In this document: positions 1 through 10,844 of the stretch, in pieces
Position numbering within the stretch: position 1 is the stretch's first letter
How the letters are laid out: the number at the start of each line of letters is the position of its first letter
Assembly (NCBI GenBank): GCA_032988165.1
Contig: JANTQF010000386.1
Span: forward strand, 1 to 32,538
Direction of reading: 5' to 3'
DNA length: 32,538 nt
DNA from: Emmonsiellopsis sp. PD_33
Lineage: Eukaryota; Ascomycota; Eurotiomycetes; Onygenales; Ajellomycetaceae
Program-made: the position numbers and the translations under genes
The notes under the pieces: generated by a model
What the model saw: the letters and a program-made list of their open reading frames with translations, nothing else
Told to the model about the DNA's origin: nothing
Databases searched by the model: none

Positions 1-1322
1 ATACGAGCGTGATTCGCTTTGTGGAGAAGTTGGGAGCCCATCCCGAGTTGAGGGATTTGGTTTCCGGGAGGAGGTTGAGTAAGTTGAGCACGGCGGGGTT
101 GCAGGCGTTGAGCGGGAGACCGGCGGGTGGGGTGAAGGAGTTGGAGCGGATGTTGATTCTGGGAGAGGAAATTCCGTCGCTGGCGGAGCGGCTGGAGCAG
201 TTGGCTAGACAGAGCGAGGTTGTGCTGAAGTATAAGGAGACGAGGGATATGATGGCGCTACCGGAGGGGAAGAAGATGGTTCAGATGTGCAAGGATATCA
301 CGGCGATATACAAGGCGATCAGCTCGCAGGCACGAAAGGGGCGGGATACGTTGTCCAGGGAGGAGAAGTGGGCAAAGTATCATCGAGATAATTGCCTTGT
401 GCGAGATGATATTCTAATGAGGCCGGGAAACTATGCATATGCTGCGGCGGCACGGCAGATATCGAATCCTAGTGTGGGCCGTATGAAGCGGCTGGTGACT
501 GAGATCGCCAACATGTCGACGTCGCTGCCGCCGGGGATTTTTGTGCGGGTTGGCGAGAGCAGACCGGATATCATTAGGTGTTTGGTCATGGGCCATCCGG
601 ATACTCCATATGCGTATGGGATGTTCGAGTAAGAATCATGCGAATTCCTATCCTACCCCTGGATTGACAATTGCAGACCATAGGCTAACCCTGTATGCCT
701 ATTTTAGTTTCGACATCCATTGCGACGCGCAGTATCCGAATAAACCGCCGCATGTCTATTGCCGGACAGCTATTAATCATCTCCAGTTGAGCCCGAATCT
801 CCATCCGGATGGGAAAGGTACATCCTTCACCACCCCTCAAACACCCCCATGATAATGGGAAAAAGCCACCTGCTAACAAATACCCATCCAGTCTGCCTCT
901 CCCTTCTCGGCACCTGGCACGACGGCGACCAAGCCGCCCAATGGCAGCCCGGAAACTCCACCATCCTCTCCGTCCTCATCAGCATCCAAGCCATGGTGCT
1001 CTCCGAAGACCCCTGGCGCCAGGAACCAGGCTACACGTCTCTCGTAGGCGCCCAGGCCGATGCCATGTCGCACGACTTTATGAAACAAGTCCGCGCCAAA
1101 AGCATCAAGTGGGCGATGCTGGACTGGTTCCGTGATCCGGGTATGCAGGGCGGTATCTGGAGGGAGGTTATTAGAGCGCATTTCTCGTTTCATCGGGCGA
1201 GCATTTTGAAGCTAGTGGATGAGTGGGTGATGGTTGATCCAGGGTTGAGGGCTTGGGTGGATGGGGGGAGGGTTTGGGATTTGCCGAGGGAGTTGAGGTC
1301 GGAGTTGGGTAAGTTGCGGTAG
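1..1322 (+). CDS. UBE2O/BIRC6-like ubiquitin-conjugating enzyme (E2), 3' part
   Basis: Partial gene: the reading frame is open at the left edge, so the true start lies outside. Three exons are visible: 1-628, 708-817 and 892-1322, with introns 629-707 and 818-891. Joining them restores a continuous E2 fold. The segment before the first intron is mostly helical and leads into the UBC domain (LPPGIFVRVGESRPD, then ALVMGHPDTPYAYG-like text in which the actual residues are CLVMGHPDTPYAYG). The last exon opens with the active-site block KVCLSLLGTW, the presumed catalytic cysteine being codon 894-896, created right after a phase-1 intron. The block YPNKPPHVYCRT precedes it. Large UBE2O/BIRC6-type E2s combine E2 and E3 activity; the family assignment is from motif similarity, and the missing N terminus prevents a finer call. 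In place of the usual HPN tripeptide the sequence has SPN. The stop is TAG at 1320-1322. Confidence 0.85.
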
Positions 1323-1851
1323 CGGGTAGGGGAAGGGGATGCATGGGTTTGGGATGAAGGGATCGTGAGGGCTGGAAAGGGGGTTTCTCAGATTGTATTT
1401 GAACAGGGAAGATAGGGGTTAAAATTGGACATGGCTGGATGTTGCGAGATAGAGCTTGAAACAGGTAAAATGTCAAGATAGCAATTGGAGTTTTCATAAA
1501 ATTCTCCTGCTCAACTTGAGCCAATCTGTTGATCCATTATAACTAGCACAGTAGCGTAGATATAGATGTGTCTCAGGGGAGAACATCTCTAGCAAATCTG
1601 CACCTTCGACATCCTAAACACCCAAAGAGAAAGAAACCAATTGTTGCGGGAAGATGCGACAACAAAAGAATGAAACCGATAACACGCAATCAGAGCATTT
1701 TCCTTGAGACAAAACGCGAAATTCATAATGTTCATCAGGGACTATCTCAAACTAGCTGTCGCGCTGGCTTCGATGAGACCGTCGTCAACGGCAATAAGGC
1801 AAGGAACGAGAACCGCTTTAACGGTAAATATTCTTCCTTATTCAGGGGATT

Positions 1852-2214
1852 TTAGCTGACGAGTTCCTCATCACCAGTCGTCTCCTCACTCAACCTCCTG
1901 GTGGCTTCTGAAAGCCAAAGAAAGGCGCTGGTGAACGCGATGTCTGCGATGACCAAAAGCGCCCTGTCATCAGTTCTGGTTAAATAGTTACGCGACGATA
2001 GCACTAGTTCAGTTCGTTCTGGCTCTGAGAACCGCCAGCTCGAATCCGGGGCTGTGATAACTTCGCCCTGAACTTTGAAGCTGATGTCCCGAGCTAAATC
2101 CTGGCCTCGGTTGCAAATACGAGCCTTCAACCAGCCTGGGGATGGGCGCGTCTGCGATGCCTTCAGACAGAGATATCCAGCTATCTCCAGCCATGCCATC
2201 GAAGAAGACGACAA
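1852..2214 (-). other. Possible small hypothetical gene or gene remnant
   Basis: A 120-codon open frame on the minus strand that starts with ATG and ends in TAA. Its central part (CNRGQDLARDISFKVQGEV) has an alternating polar/hydrophobic pattern like a beta-sandwich segment. The end is acidic and helical (LSEATRRLSEETTGDEELVS). A second minus-strand frame (2009-2218) overlaps it and also reads smoothly, which may mean an unrecognised intron or a frameshift. I do not recognise a family. There is no clear promoter or upstream exon. It may be a decayed gene or chance. Confidence 0.18.
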
Positions 2215-2362
2215 TCATTCAAATGCCAAATCGGCCGGCTTCGACTCCCGAAATTGTTTGGTGAAACCATGTTTCCAAGCTTATCGTGGCCCATAACCGC
2301 CAATTGCAGCCTCCCGTTTCCCCGTATTTATCCACTGCGACCCTGTGAAGCTTCGCCCCGCA

Positions 2363-2369
2363 TGATAAG
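2363..2369 (+). promoter_or_regulatory. Candidate GATA-factor site (TGATAAG) upstream of the permease
   Basis: TGATAAG fits the HGATAR consensus bound by fungal GATA regulators such as AreA (nitrogen) or SreA (iron). It lies about 500 bp upstream of the permease start, where nitrogen control of an amino acid/GABA permease would make sense. Single GATA sites are common by chance, so this is weak. Confidence 0.25.
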
Positions 2370-2869
2370 GACGATACAAACCTCTGGACAAGGGGGAGCT
2401 GCTACCTCCCTATCCCGGGTTTGATTTAGCTCGCCTTAGCGGCGCTTTTATCTTCAGTGCGGAAATATTTGACGACGGCTTTCCCCAGCTCCAGCACAGG
2501 ATGACGTTGAGGACGGCGTGAAGCAAGGTTCCTGGTTGCCGAGCTGGATAACTTTAATAGCACCGCGCTGCCCGTCCTACAATTAATCGCTGTATCTCTC
2601 TCAAGCAACAGTGGCGGCGTGTCGTGTGCACGCCCTTCCCATCGTCCGTAGCCTGATACTCTTCTCCACAGACGACAGTCTGCCTGTGGGGGAATCACGA
2701 GGCTGTCCGCCTTCCTTGCCCATCCGCCGCAATCGATAACCATCCGAGGACACCTGCAATTTCGACCCCCTTGTGTTCCTCAGTCCATTGCTTGCGCTCT
2801 CAGTTTCAGTCCTGACCCGAACCCGTACGAGTATCCGAATAACCCGGTAGCTGCGAGCTCCTCGCCGAT

Positions 2870-4691
2870 ATGGCTAAGGGTTCAGTCGACGCTGGCCCTG
2901 GGCGCAGCGGTTCGGTGGATGTCAGCGCCGACGCTGCGCTCGCGAAAATGGGATATAAGAGCGAGTTGCCGCGAAATCTAGGGATGATGACCGTGCTGGG
3001 ATTGTACGTATTTGCTCAATGGAGGGCTGCTGTTTTAATTCCGACCTTGCGAACAGCGGAATCCCAGTAGTAATTGGATCCATAACTAACATGTTCCTTT
3101 GTTTACCAGGTCTTTTGCTATTATGGCAGCGCCCTTTGGTCTAAGTACAACGCTGTATATCAATCTAACAGACGGTCTCTGCGTTACAATCCTGTGGGGT
3201 TGGGTCTTTGTTACTCTCATCTCAATCGCTATTGCCGCATCCCTGGCCGAAATTTGCTCCGTCTACCCTACAGCTGGCGGTGTATATTACTGGAGCGCAA
3301 TGCTGTCGACAAAGGAATGGGCACCCTTGATGTCATTTATTGATGGCTGGTTGACCCTAGTGGGAAATTGGACGGTCACGCTCAGTATCAACTTCTCCGG
3401 AGGCCAGCTGATTCTCAGTGCTATTTCGCTGTGGAACGAAGATTTTGTGCCAAACGAGTGGCAGACAATCTTGATGTTCTGGGCCGTGATGCTGGTTTGC
3501 GCGTTGGTGAACGTGTTTGGCGCGAAGTATTTGAATTTTATCAATAATCTATGCATTTACTGGACGGCTGCAAGCGTCGTCATTATCATGATTACGCTGC
3601 TCACCATGGCTGAGCACAAGAACCATGCAAGCTTTGTATTTGGCCATTTTGATGCCTCAACTAGTGGCTGGTAAGGATTTCTTTTCCGCCTTCATTGCCC
3701 CGACAGTTTGACTACTCGCGAATCGAATTCACAAGGAATAGCTACTGATTGTATAATTAGGCCAAGCGGATGGGCTTTCTTCGTTGGCCTGCTTCAAGCC
3801 GCATACACCTTGACCGGTTACGGTATGGTCGCTGCAATGTGCGAAGAGACCCAGAACCCGCATCGCGAAGTGCCCAAGGCTATCGTTTTGTCCGTGGTTG
3901 CGGCGGGAGTGACTGGATTGGCGTATATCATCCCAGTCCTCTTCGTACTCCCACCAGTTGACCTGCTCAGATCGGTTGCCAACGGCCAACCCATCGGCCT
4001 CCTCTTCAAAACCGTCACCGGCTCTGCAGCTGGAGGATTCGGTCTCCTCTTCCTCATTCTCGGAATCCAGATCTTTGCCGGAATTGGCGCCTTGACCGCC
4101 GCAAGTAGATGCACGTATGCCTTCGCCCGGGATGGCGCGATTCCTGGCTCTAGACTTTGGCGTAAAGTCAGCAAGCGATTTGATGTTCCGCTTTGGGGAC
4201 TCATATTGTCCACCATCGTCGACTGCCTACTAGGCCTCATCTACTTTGGCTCCAGCGCGGCGTTCAACTCCTTCACTGGTGTAGCGACCATTTGCCTCTC
4301 CACCTCATACGGCGTACCTATATTAATCTCCGTCGTCCGAGGCCGCAAACACGTGAAGAAGGCTCCCTTTTCGCTGGGAAAATTTGGCTATGCCATCAAC
4401 ATCGCCACGATATGTTGGATTGCACTGGCTATTGCGCTCTTTTGTATGCCTGTCTCGCTACCCGTAACTGCGTCGTCCATGAACTATGCGAGCGTAGTGT
4501 TTGCGGGATTCGCCGCCATTAGTGTTGCGTGGTACTTTGTTCGGGCGCGTAAGGAGTTTACTGGGCCGCCTATCATGATGGATGATGATGCAAGGGATGC
4601 GGCAGGGGTCATTGCGGAGAAGGCGATTCCTCATGTTGAAGAGGGGGGGCCGGAAGTGATGGAGAGCAAGACGGATTTGAAGGCGCAATAG
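2870..4691 (+). CDS. APC-family amino acid/GABA/choline permease
   Basis: Plasma-membrane transporter of the amino acid-polyamine-choline superfamily, closest in style to fungal UGA4 (GABA) and HNM1 (choline) permeases. Exons 2870-3003, 3110-3670 and 3761-4691; introns 3004-3109 and 3671-3760. The join gives 541 residues, the usual family length. Visible signatures: a hydrophilic N terminus followed by LGLSFAIMAAPFGLSTTLY at the first membrane helix, YPTAGGVYYW after the second or third helix, the GYGM..MCEET..PHREVPKAI block typical of this branch, and about twelve hydrophobic helices before a charged cytosolic tail (EEGGPEVMESKTDLKAQ). ATG at 2870 is the first in frame and precedes the helix region by a normal cytosolic leader. 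Substrate cannot be read from the sequence; GABA, choline, polyamine or amino acid are all possible. The next gene downstream is on the same strand, about 1.4 kb away. Confidence 0.9.
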
Positions 4692-6053
4692 TGTGGGTTG
4701 GGATTGGGATGGTTTGGTGTCATGACTTTTTGATATATTCTTGGTATGTTATTTATCTTTTTTTCTGCCGTGAACTCGGATACTTCCGTTCCGTGTCGTT
4801 TATATCTGTAGATAGTAGATGATATATACCAGGTCTTTCTTACGTTAGATTTGATTCCATTTAGAATAAGCCATGGGTTAGGATTGTAGCTTGGGTTGTG
4901 AGATATTAGGAGTAATACCGCAAGATGGAATCATTTAACATAAACCGAGCAAATCTAAGGAGGATGTCAATTTAAGGAATTTGGTTCACCATCAAAAACT
5001 CCCTCTGACCTGCAGCAATCAATCGGCTGTCCGCCAATCATGACCAGTAATCAAGACATTCCTTGCGAATAACCCAGGTTGTTGAAGTTCCCTGTCGCGT
5101 AATCGGCAGTTTATAGGCTTTCTCATTATATTATTTGCCTATTTAGGAAATCCGAACCTCATCGCGTTTAATGACAACTCGCCTCATATAATTTACCAGT
5201 ATTCAAGCTCAATCCCCGCACCATTGCGCATCCTACATCGATCATGTTTCTCTGGAGGACTTGTTCGGCTATCGAAAAACCTTCTCGTTCGGTCGGACCT
5301 CGGGTATAACCAGCCAGACATCTCTGGTTCCACGCCCAGACAACCAAACTCGCCGGCCCCAAAAACTCAATCGAGAGATCCTTATCAAATAGGCAAAGGG
5401 CGAAGCTACTCTATTTTCCTCAGTGTCTCGTATCCAGACGACCACTACCGGGTCATTAGCAGGCCAGTCTTTGACCGCATTCTGCAATTGATGAATCTGT
5501 GTCCGTGGCACTCGGGGCACAGCATGGGACGAGCCATTATTGAAGGGAATCCCGGCATCTTGTGTCCCCATTGTGTTTCCCCAGCGCAGAAAATAAACGT
5601 TGCCAAACCTGTGGCTTTGCCGACGGATGGTAGTGATCCCTTGACTCTATTTTCGGGCACTAACTACTCCATCCAAGCGTCGCTGGCCCTGATCTAGCTC
5701 TAACCCGAGTGAATGAGGGGGAGGCGTGGTTTGCGTCATGCTATGCGCTTTTTACGGGGAGATTGACGGGGACATTTTGTTAAAAGAACTCTCCGGTTGT
5801 ACTATGGTTATGGCTAAGGAGGCGAACTGCTCTCTAGCCGTATACCCGTCCCAGAGGCAGAGTTTAATAAACCCGCTTCCTCTCGCCTTTTTGCTCCTCC
5901 CTTCGTTCTCACTTTGAAAGTTCAAGAAGTGGTTTGCTATTACTTCTTCAGGCCCTGCATTGAGTGCCTTCTGTTGCTTTCAAACCCCCTTTTTTCCATC
6001 GCTACAGTTCCCTTGATACCTGAAATTCACCAAGGGCCTATCTCTATATCAGC
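4692..6053. other. Intergenic region, permease to cyclase
   Basis: About 1.36 kb. The first part is an AT-rich 3' flank. An open frame at 5224-5697 (+) is matched by overlapping frames on the other strand, carries no motif, and starts without upstream features; I regard it as chance. The stretch just before 6054 is pyrimidine-rich (for example 5870-5910 and 5980-6010), as is common in fungal promoters. No RNA gene seen. Confidence 0.5.
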
Positions 6054-7561
6054 ATGTCGCCTATTGGACAACGAGTTGCCCAGGTGGCCGGTATGTTCAA
6101 CGGCGCGAAGTCTCCCAATGAGCTTCCATGGGACCCTGATAATACAAAACTGCCTCTACGCAAGGATCTCCCTAAGATTCCTGGTGCTCCTGAAGGGGCT
6201 GCTTGGGTTTGGGGCAAAGACGACTACGTGGGTGGAATGGACTTCTATAAATCAGATCCTGATATATCTTTGCTTATATCGTCTAATCTCTCTTCTTTAT
6301 AGATCGGGAGATTAAACCTGCTTACACCGACACGGGTCAAGGCTGCAAGCTCCGAGATCAAGACAGGCGAGGTTGTGCCACTCGAGTATGCAGATACCCC
6401 GTGCCATTGAAGTGTCCATCCGGGGAAATTCTATTATAAACTGACGGAAATATTTTCTGTGCAGCCTTCCCCTAAATGTCCCCGAGCAACCGGCATTCGG
6501 CCGCGAAAGATTCGTCCATAAGATCAAGACTCTGACGGAGGGAGTTGCATATGATGACCAGTATGAACTCAACACGCAGAGCGGCACGCAGTGGGATGGC
6601 TTCAGACATGTATGGAAACCCGCAGGCTGCCAAACCTAACACCATATGCGGCGACTAACATGCATATGTCCACAGTTTGCTCACATTCCAACCAACACTT
6701 TCTACAACGGGGTAAGCAATATCTCCCTAACGAGATAACACCCAAGAGAAACGCACTCAGCTAACAACCTCCCGCAGACCAAAGCCCACGACATCGTCGG
6801 CCCCAACGCCAACCACAAATGCAGCATCCACCACTGGGCCGAACACGGCATCGCCGGCCGCGGCGTCCTCCTCGACTACCGCGCCTACGCCAAAGCCAAC
6901 GGCATAAACTACGACCCCTACTCCTCGCACGCCATCACCTTCGACGAGCTCCAGAAATGCGGCAAAGCCCAGGGCATCGACATCCGCCCGCAATCCCAAG
7001 GCGGCGACATCAAACCAGGTGACGTCCTCCTGATCCGCTCCGGTTTCGTGGAGAACTACCACGAACGCAGTCCCGAGGAACGCACAGAGCTAGCTCTCCG
7101 TGGACATGGCACTGGGGATGAGATTGAGGCGCAGAAGTTCGCCGGCGTCGCGCAGGAGGAGGCGGTTCTCGACTGGTTGCATGATTGCTATTTCGCAGGT
7201 GTTGCTGGGGATGCGCCTTCTTTTGAGCGCTGGCCGACGCCCGAGACGTATTATTTGCATGAGTATATTCTTGCGTTGTGGGGGATGCCGTTGGGAGAGA
7301 TGTGGAATTTGGAACGGCTGGCGAAGAGGTGTCGGGAGCAGGGGAGGTGGTTTTTCTTTTTCACGAGTGCGCCGGCGAATGTTCCTGGTACGTAGTTAAC
7401 TTTTTCTTGTGATGTTCCCCCTTAACCCCCCCCTATTTTCACATGCCTGCTTGATTATTCCCTCCCTTTCATTCTTTACTATTACCAATCTGCTAACCCA
7501 TCTACTCCACTTACTTATAGCCGGCGTAAGCTCTCATGCGAACGCTACTGCAATCTTTTAA
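6054..7561 (+). CDS. Putative cyclase / kynurenine formamidase-like hydrolase (PF04199 type)
   Basis: Six exons: 6054-6227, 6303-6385, 6465-6609, 6676-6711, 6778-7387 and 7521-7561. They give 362 residues with all phases consistent. Exon 4 is only 36 nt and exon 6 only 41 nt. Family landmarks: GRLNLLTPTRV shortly after the first intron, LPLNVPEQPAFGRERF, NTQSGTQWDGFRHFAH around the expected metal/active-site position, FYNGTKAHDIVG, HGIAGRGVLLDY, GDVLLIRSGF, and the C terminus NVPAGVSSHANATAIF. Bacterial relatives use HxGTHxD; here both histidines of that motif are replaced (QSGTQWD), as I recall for fungal members. Relatives hydrolyse amide or ester bonds of small molecules; the actual substrate is unknown. 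No signal peptide is evident, so it is probably cytosolic. It is convergent with the acyl-CoA dehydrogenase gene. Confidence 0.88.
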
Positions 7562-8044
7562 ATCCATGAAACGATAGGGACAGGTAAATCCCTGGAGAGT
7601 TGAATTTTTTCTTCAATCGAAGTACAGTGCAAGGTTTCAATGTTTGATCAATGATTTTTATTTACCGATGACCTTTTGCAAATTAACGTATTATTTAAGA
7701 TATCAACGTTTTTCCCGCTGCAGGGGTAAAGGACAGTTTACTGTGAGGGCACAACAACGGTTTGGCAAGAATTCATGAGTGAATGAATAGCTGAATTCAT
7801 TTATAGTTACTTTCCCTTTTCTTTTGCCTGTTGATGAATCCAAGGATATGTCTACTAGCAATGATATTTTCCATATTCACTTGCCAAACCTCTAGTGGCA
7901 GTTCCATTTATCTGATGTTGGTAAATAAATCTTTCCATTTAGCTAAATATAAGATCCATGCATTAGGTAAAAAAATAACACGGGTCATATCTAGATAGGT
8001 AGTACTGATTACTTTCATTCATTTTATAAATAAAAGGGGTCAAA
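7562..8044. other. Convergent 3' intergenic region, cyclase and acyl-CoA dehydrogenase
   Basis: About 480 bp of AT-rich sequence shared by two 3' ends. It contains direct copies of GAATTCAT near 7770 and 7793, and poly(A)/poly(T) stretches suitable for 3' processing. No gene or RNA seen. Confidence 0.5.
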
Positions 8045-9643
8045 TCACAATTTCGCCTTCCGAGCCTCTTCGTCCTTTACCTTTTGCGCTCGTCGCTTAG
8101 CCTCTTCAGCTTTCTTGGGGCCTGCAAACCCAAAAATATACGCAGCGATCTTGCGCATCTGGATCTCCTCAGAGCCCTCAGTGATGCGATACCGGCGGAA
8201 GTGGCGGTATATGTGCTCGAATGGCTGGTGGCGGGAGTAGCCGTTTCCACCATGGATCTAGAATGCGTTAATTTTAAAACTTGGCAGCATACATACTAGT
8301 AGTCAAAATAGGAGGGGGGGTTTATACCTGAATCGCCCTATCCGCCGCCTGACAGCACAACCGATTCGCCCAAAAGTTACACATGGCAACCTTATCACTC
8401 AACCTCTTCTCAATCTCCACCCACGGCTTCTTCCCCGTTGTCACAGGGCTATCCCCATGCCCTCCGCACTCAGCCGCAATTTTATCCATCTCCCACCCCG
8501 TCCGGAAAATCAACAACCTTAACATCTCCACCTGCGTCATCAGCTCGACAACCTGAAACTGAATCGCCTGGCTATCAGCCAATGTATTCCCCTTACCCCA
8601 AATCTCTCTGTCCTTTGCATACTCAATCGACCGCTCGAGACAGAAGCGCGCCGCCCCACATGACGACGCTGCCTGCCGCACACGGTTCTCATGCACAAAT
8701 GTCTGCGCAATGGCCAGCCCGGCATCAATCTCGCCCAGCACGGCGGAGCGGGGCACGAATACGTTCTCCAGCCCGATCGTCGCGTGGTCCGTGGGCATGT
8801 TGAAGGTCCATTCGTAGCTAATGACGTCGACGCCCGGAGCGTTGCGGGGGACCAGGAAGGCAGTGATGCCGCGTGCTGAGCCCGGTTTGCCCGACGTGCG
8901 GGCGAAGATGATCATGTGCGTGCAGCTGTGGGCGCCCGTTTGCCACTTTTTGGCGCCGTTGATGAGGAAGCCGTCAACGGTGCTTCCGGCATGTGGTCCA
9001 CGGGCGGGCTTGGCGTTGGTTTCCATGAATGTCGCATCGCTGCCGTGGTTGGGCTCTGTGAGGCCGAAGGTGGCGCGGAATTCACCCCTGAGGCGGGCGG
9101 GGATCAGTGTGCGGCGTTGCTCTTCGTTTCCGAAGTGGTGGAGCATGAGGACATCGGGGAAGTTGCCGACGACGCTGTGTTCGTTTTGCAGGTCATTGGC
9201 GAGCGAAACGCCGCCGCCGTAGACGGGGTGGGAGGCGAGGTGGTAGCGGATGGCGCACATGGAGAGGTTGGTGTTGGGTTTTGCTTGGCCTCCGTAGACC
9301 TTTGGGAGGGGGAAGCGGTAGAAGCCTGCTTGGTCGGCGAGTTTGCGGGCTTGGGCTGTTAATGGTGGTGGGGATGTTAGAACGGGCTTTTTCTTGAGGA
9401 TAGGGGCAAGCTGGAATTGGGTAAAAGGGACGAACTTAGCAGTTCCTCCCATTCTCTCCGTGGCAGTCCGCCATTATCCCAGTCTGTTCGTGCATGTTCC
9501 CGTCGGTAGTCGAAGAAGCGGTTGTTGTCATTCGAATGCTGCAAGGGAAGGATGGTGTCGTTGATGAATTTGTCCAGTGACGAGATATAGGAGACGAGAT
9601 CTGCTGGGAGATCAAAGTTCATATTGTCTGAGGGAAACGACAT
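8045..9643 (-). CDS. Acyl-CoA dehydrogenase with C-terminal peroxisomal signal AKL
   Basis: FAD-dependent alpha,beta-desaturation of an acyl-CoA. On the minus strand the exons are 9643-9436, 9355-8328 and 8257-8045, with introns 9356-9435 and 8258-8327. The protein is 482 residues, normal for the fungal family. Landmarks: N-terminal helical segment with GGLPRREWEELL; the FAD/substrate motif TEPNHGSDATFMET (about 169-182); INGAKKWQTGA in the beta domain; ENRVRQAAS, AIQIHGGNGYSR and YRITEGSEEIQ near the C terminus, where the glutamate of TEGS (about 439) sits at the position of the catalytic base in medium-chain-type enzymes. The last residues are KAKL; AKL matches the PTS1 consensus, so a peroxisomal location is likely. 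ATG at 9643 is the first in frame. Substrate chain type cannot be told. It may belong with the neighbouring catabolic genes. Confidence 0.92.
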
Positions 9644-10028
9644 GACTGCTGAATATTTGGGCCTTGTTCAAAGCAAGATAAAAAGCGCAATCCTTTCCCA
9701 ATAGGGAGGAGTTTGGTGTTTGATAAAGATTGGCTTTTACTTGGTTGCCGTGGATGGAAGCGCAAATATCCTGCGAACGGAAGATAACAATCCACAGAAA
9801 GGACCGGAAATCAATTGGACAAGTACTCTGCATGAATTAATGAGATCATATATCGTTAATCCGGATTGATATCCAAGGTTTGATGGATCGATGTCAGCCC
9901 AGCTCCCCCCGCATTTTAACGCTGTGGAGCCGAGCTAGGTTCCTCGGCCGCGCTTGGTTCGGCTATCATCAGGGGTTGGTGACTGGCATCTGCAACCTGA
10001 CTGATTAGCAACGATTGATGCAATATTC

Positions 10029-10043
10029 CTGATAAATTATCAG
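10029..10043. promoter_or_regulatory. Inverted pair of GATA-type sites (CTGATAA A TTATCAG)
   Basis: A perfect 7-bp inverted repeat around one central base. Each arm contains TGATAA, the core bound by fungal GATA factors. It lies about 390 bp upstream of the acyl-CoA dehydrogenase start and about 1.2 kb upstream of the F-box/ankyrin start. Paired GATA sites bind AreA-type factors more strongly than single ones, so this is a plausible nitrogen-control element, unproven. Confidence 0.35.
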
Positions 10044-10799
10044 TAGAATAGTCGAACAAACCTTTTACTTTCTCACACCAGTCCAACGTATGTTGTTAAA
10101 TCCGACGAATTTCCTTTCCTCGCCAGGCTCGGCAATCCCATCCCGGCAATCCCGACATAGCCGTCCAAGCAATACCGATATGCCGAGAGAAGGTGAGAAG
10201 ACCTTCACGAATGATAAGAACTCTCTTGATCTTAAACAACTGCAAAAGTTCAGCTTGCTTTGTTATTCCGGTGTTTGGGCTGGATGGTTTGTAGCCTTTC
10301 CCAAGCATGCAAGGATTCAACTGGGGTTTAATTGCCAGCTTGATGAAGCTTTAGATGCCGTTTCTTGTCAATATTTGCAGGGTGGATATATGCATGGAAA
10401 ATCCTGTCACAGTTTGGACCAATGAATCTTTCTCTGTCCATGTTCCTTATTTCGTAAGATCATTGTCGTGGTTGAATGAGAGAAAGTACTAGACAAAAGG
10501 TGCCAGAAATATCCTTATCTCAGCTCCAGAAATACGGTACAGAGAGTGGCGCCAAATCGGTGCCAGAAACTAATTAATCAACCAAACAGGATTCCACCAT
10601 ACTTGCTCATTGTGCGGATATGTCCACGGATATAAAAAGGGGGTTTAGAATAAAGTTTGAAAAGACTTGTTCTTTACAATGGTGAACGAGATTTTACACG
10701 GATTTGATTGGGGTGCATCTCAATTGAACTGAACAATAAGCAATTGGTGCATCAGGCTTAGGGAGCCAAAGGGAGAGAATTGAGGGGTGGAAATGAAGC

Positions 10800-10844
10800 A
10801 AAAGGGGGAGAGGGAGGAGAGAAAAAAAAGGGGGGAGAGGGAGA
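10800..10844 (+). repeat. 45-bp homopurine tract
   Basis: Forty-five uninterrupted purines on the plus strand with G-runs of five to six and an A-run of eight. Such mirror-like purine tracts can adopt triplex or other non-B structures and often keep promoters nucleosome-poor. It sits about 410 bp upstream of the F-box/ankyrin start. Confidence 0.6.

Larger units (their letters stand above)
1323..2869. other. Intergenic region between the E2 gene and the permease gene
   Basis: About 1.5 kb with no recognisable complete gene. It holds the 3' end of the E2 gene and the promoter of the permease gene. One minus-strand frame (1852-2214) reads like a protein remnant and is listed separately. A TGATAAG GATA-type site lies at 2363-2369. 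The other open frames, at 1568-1855 (+) and 2426-2743 (-), show no family motif and look like chance. Confidence 0.5.

Noticed and set aside
5224..5697. 157-codon plus-strand open frame between permease and cyclase
   Set aside because: Overlapped by minus-strand frames of similar quality; no domain, signal peptide or promoter evidence.
8438..9362. Several plus-strand frames inside the acyl-CoA dehydrogenase gene
   Set aside because: They are shadows of the minus-strand gene, which has all family landmarks.
10090..10425. 111-codon plus-strand open frame starting with ATG
   Set aside because: No recognisable motif and an overlapping minus-strand frame; it sits in a divergent promoter region.
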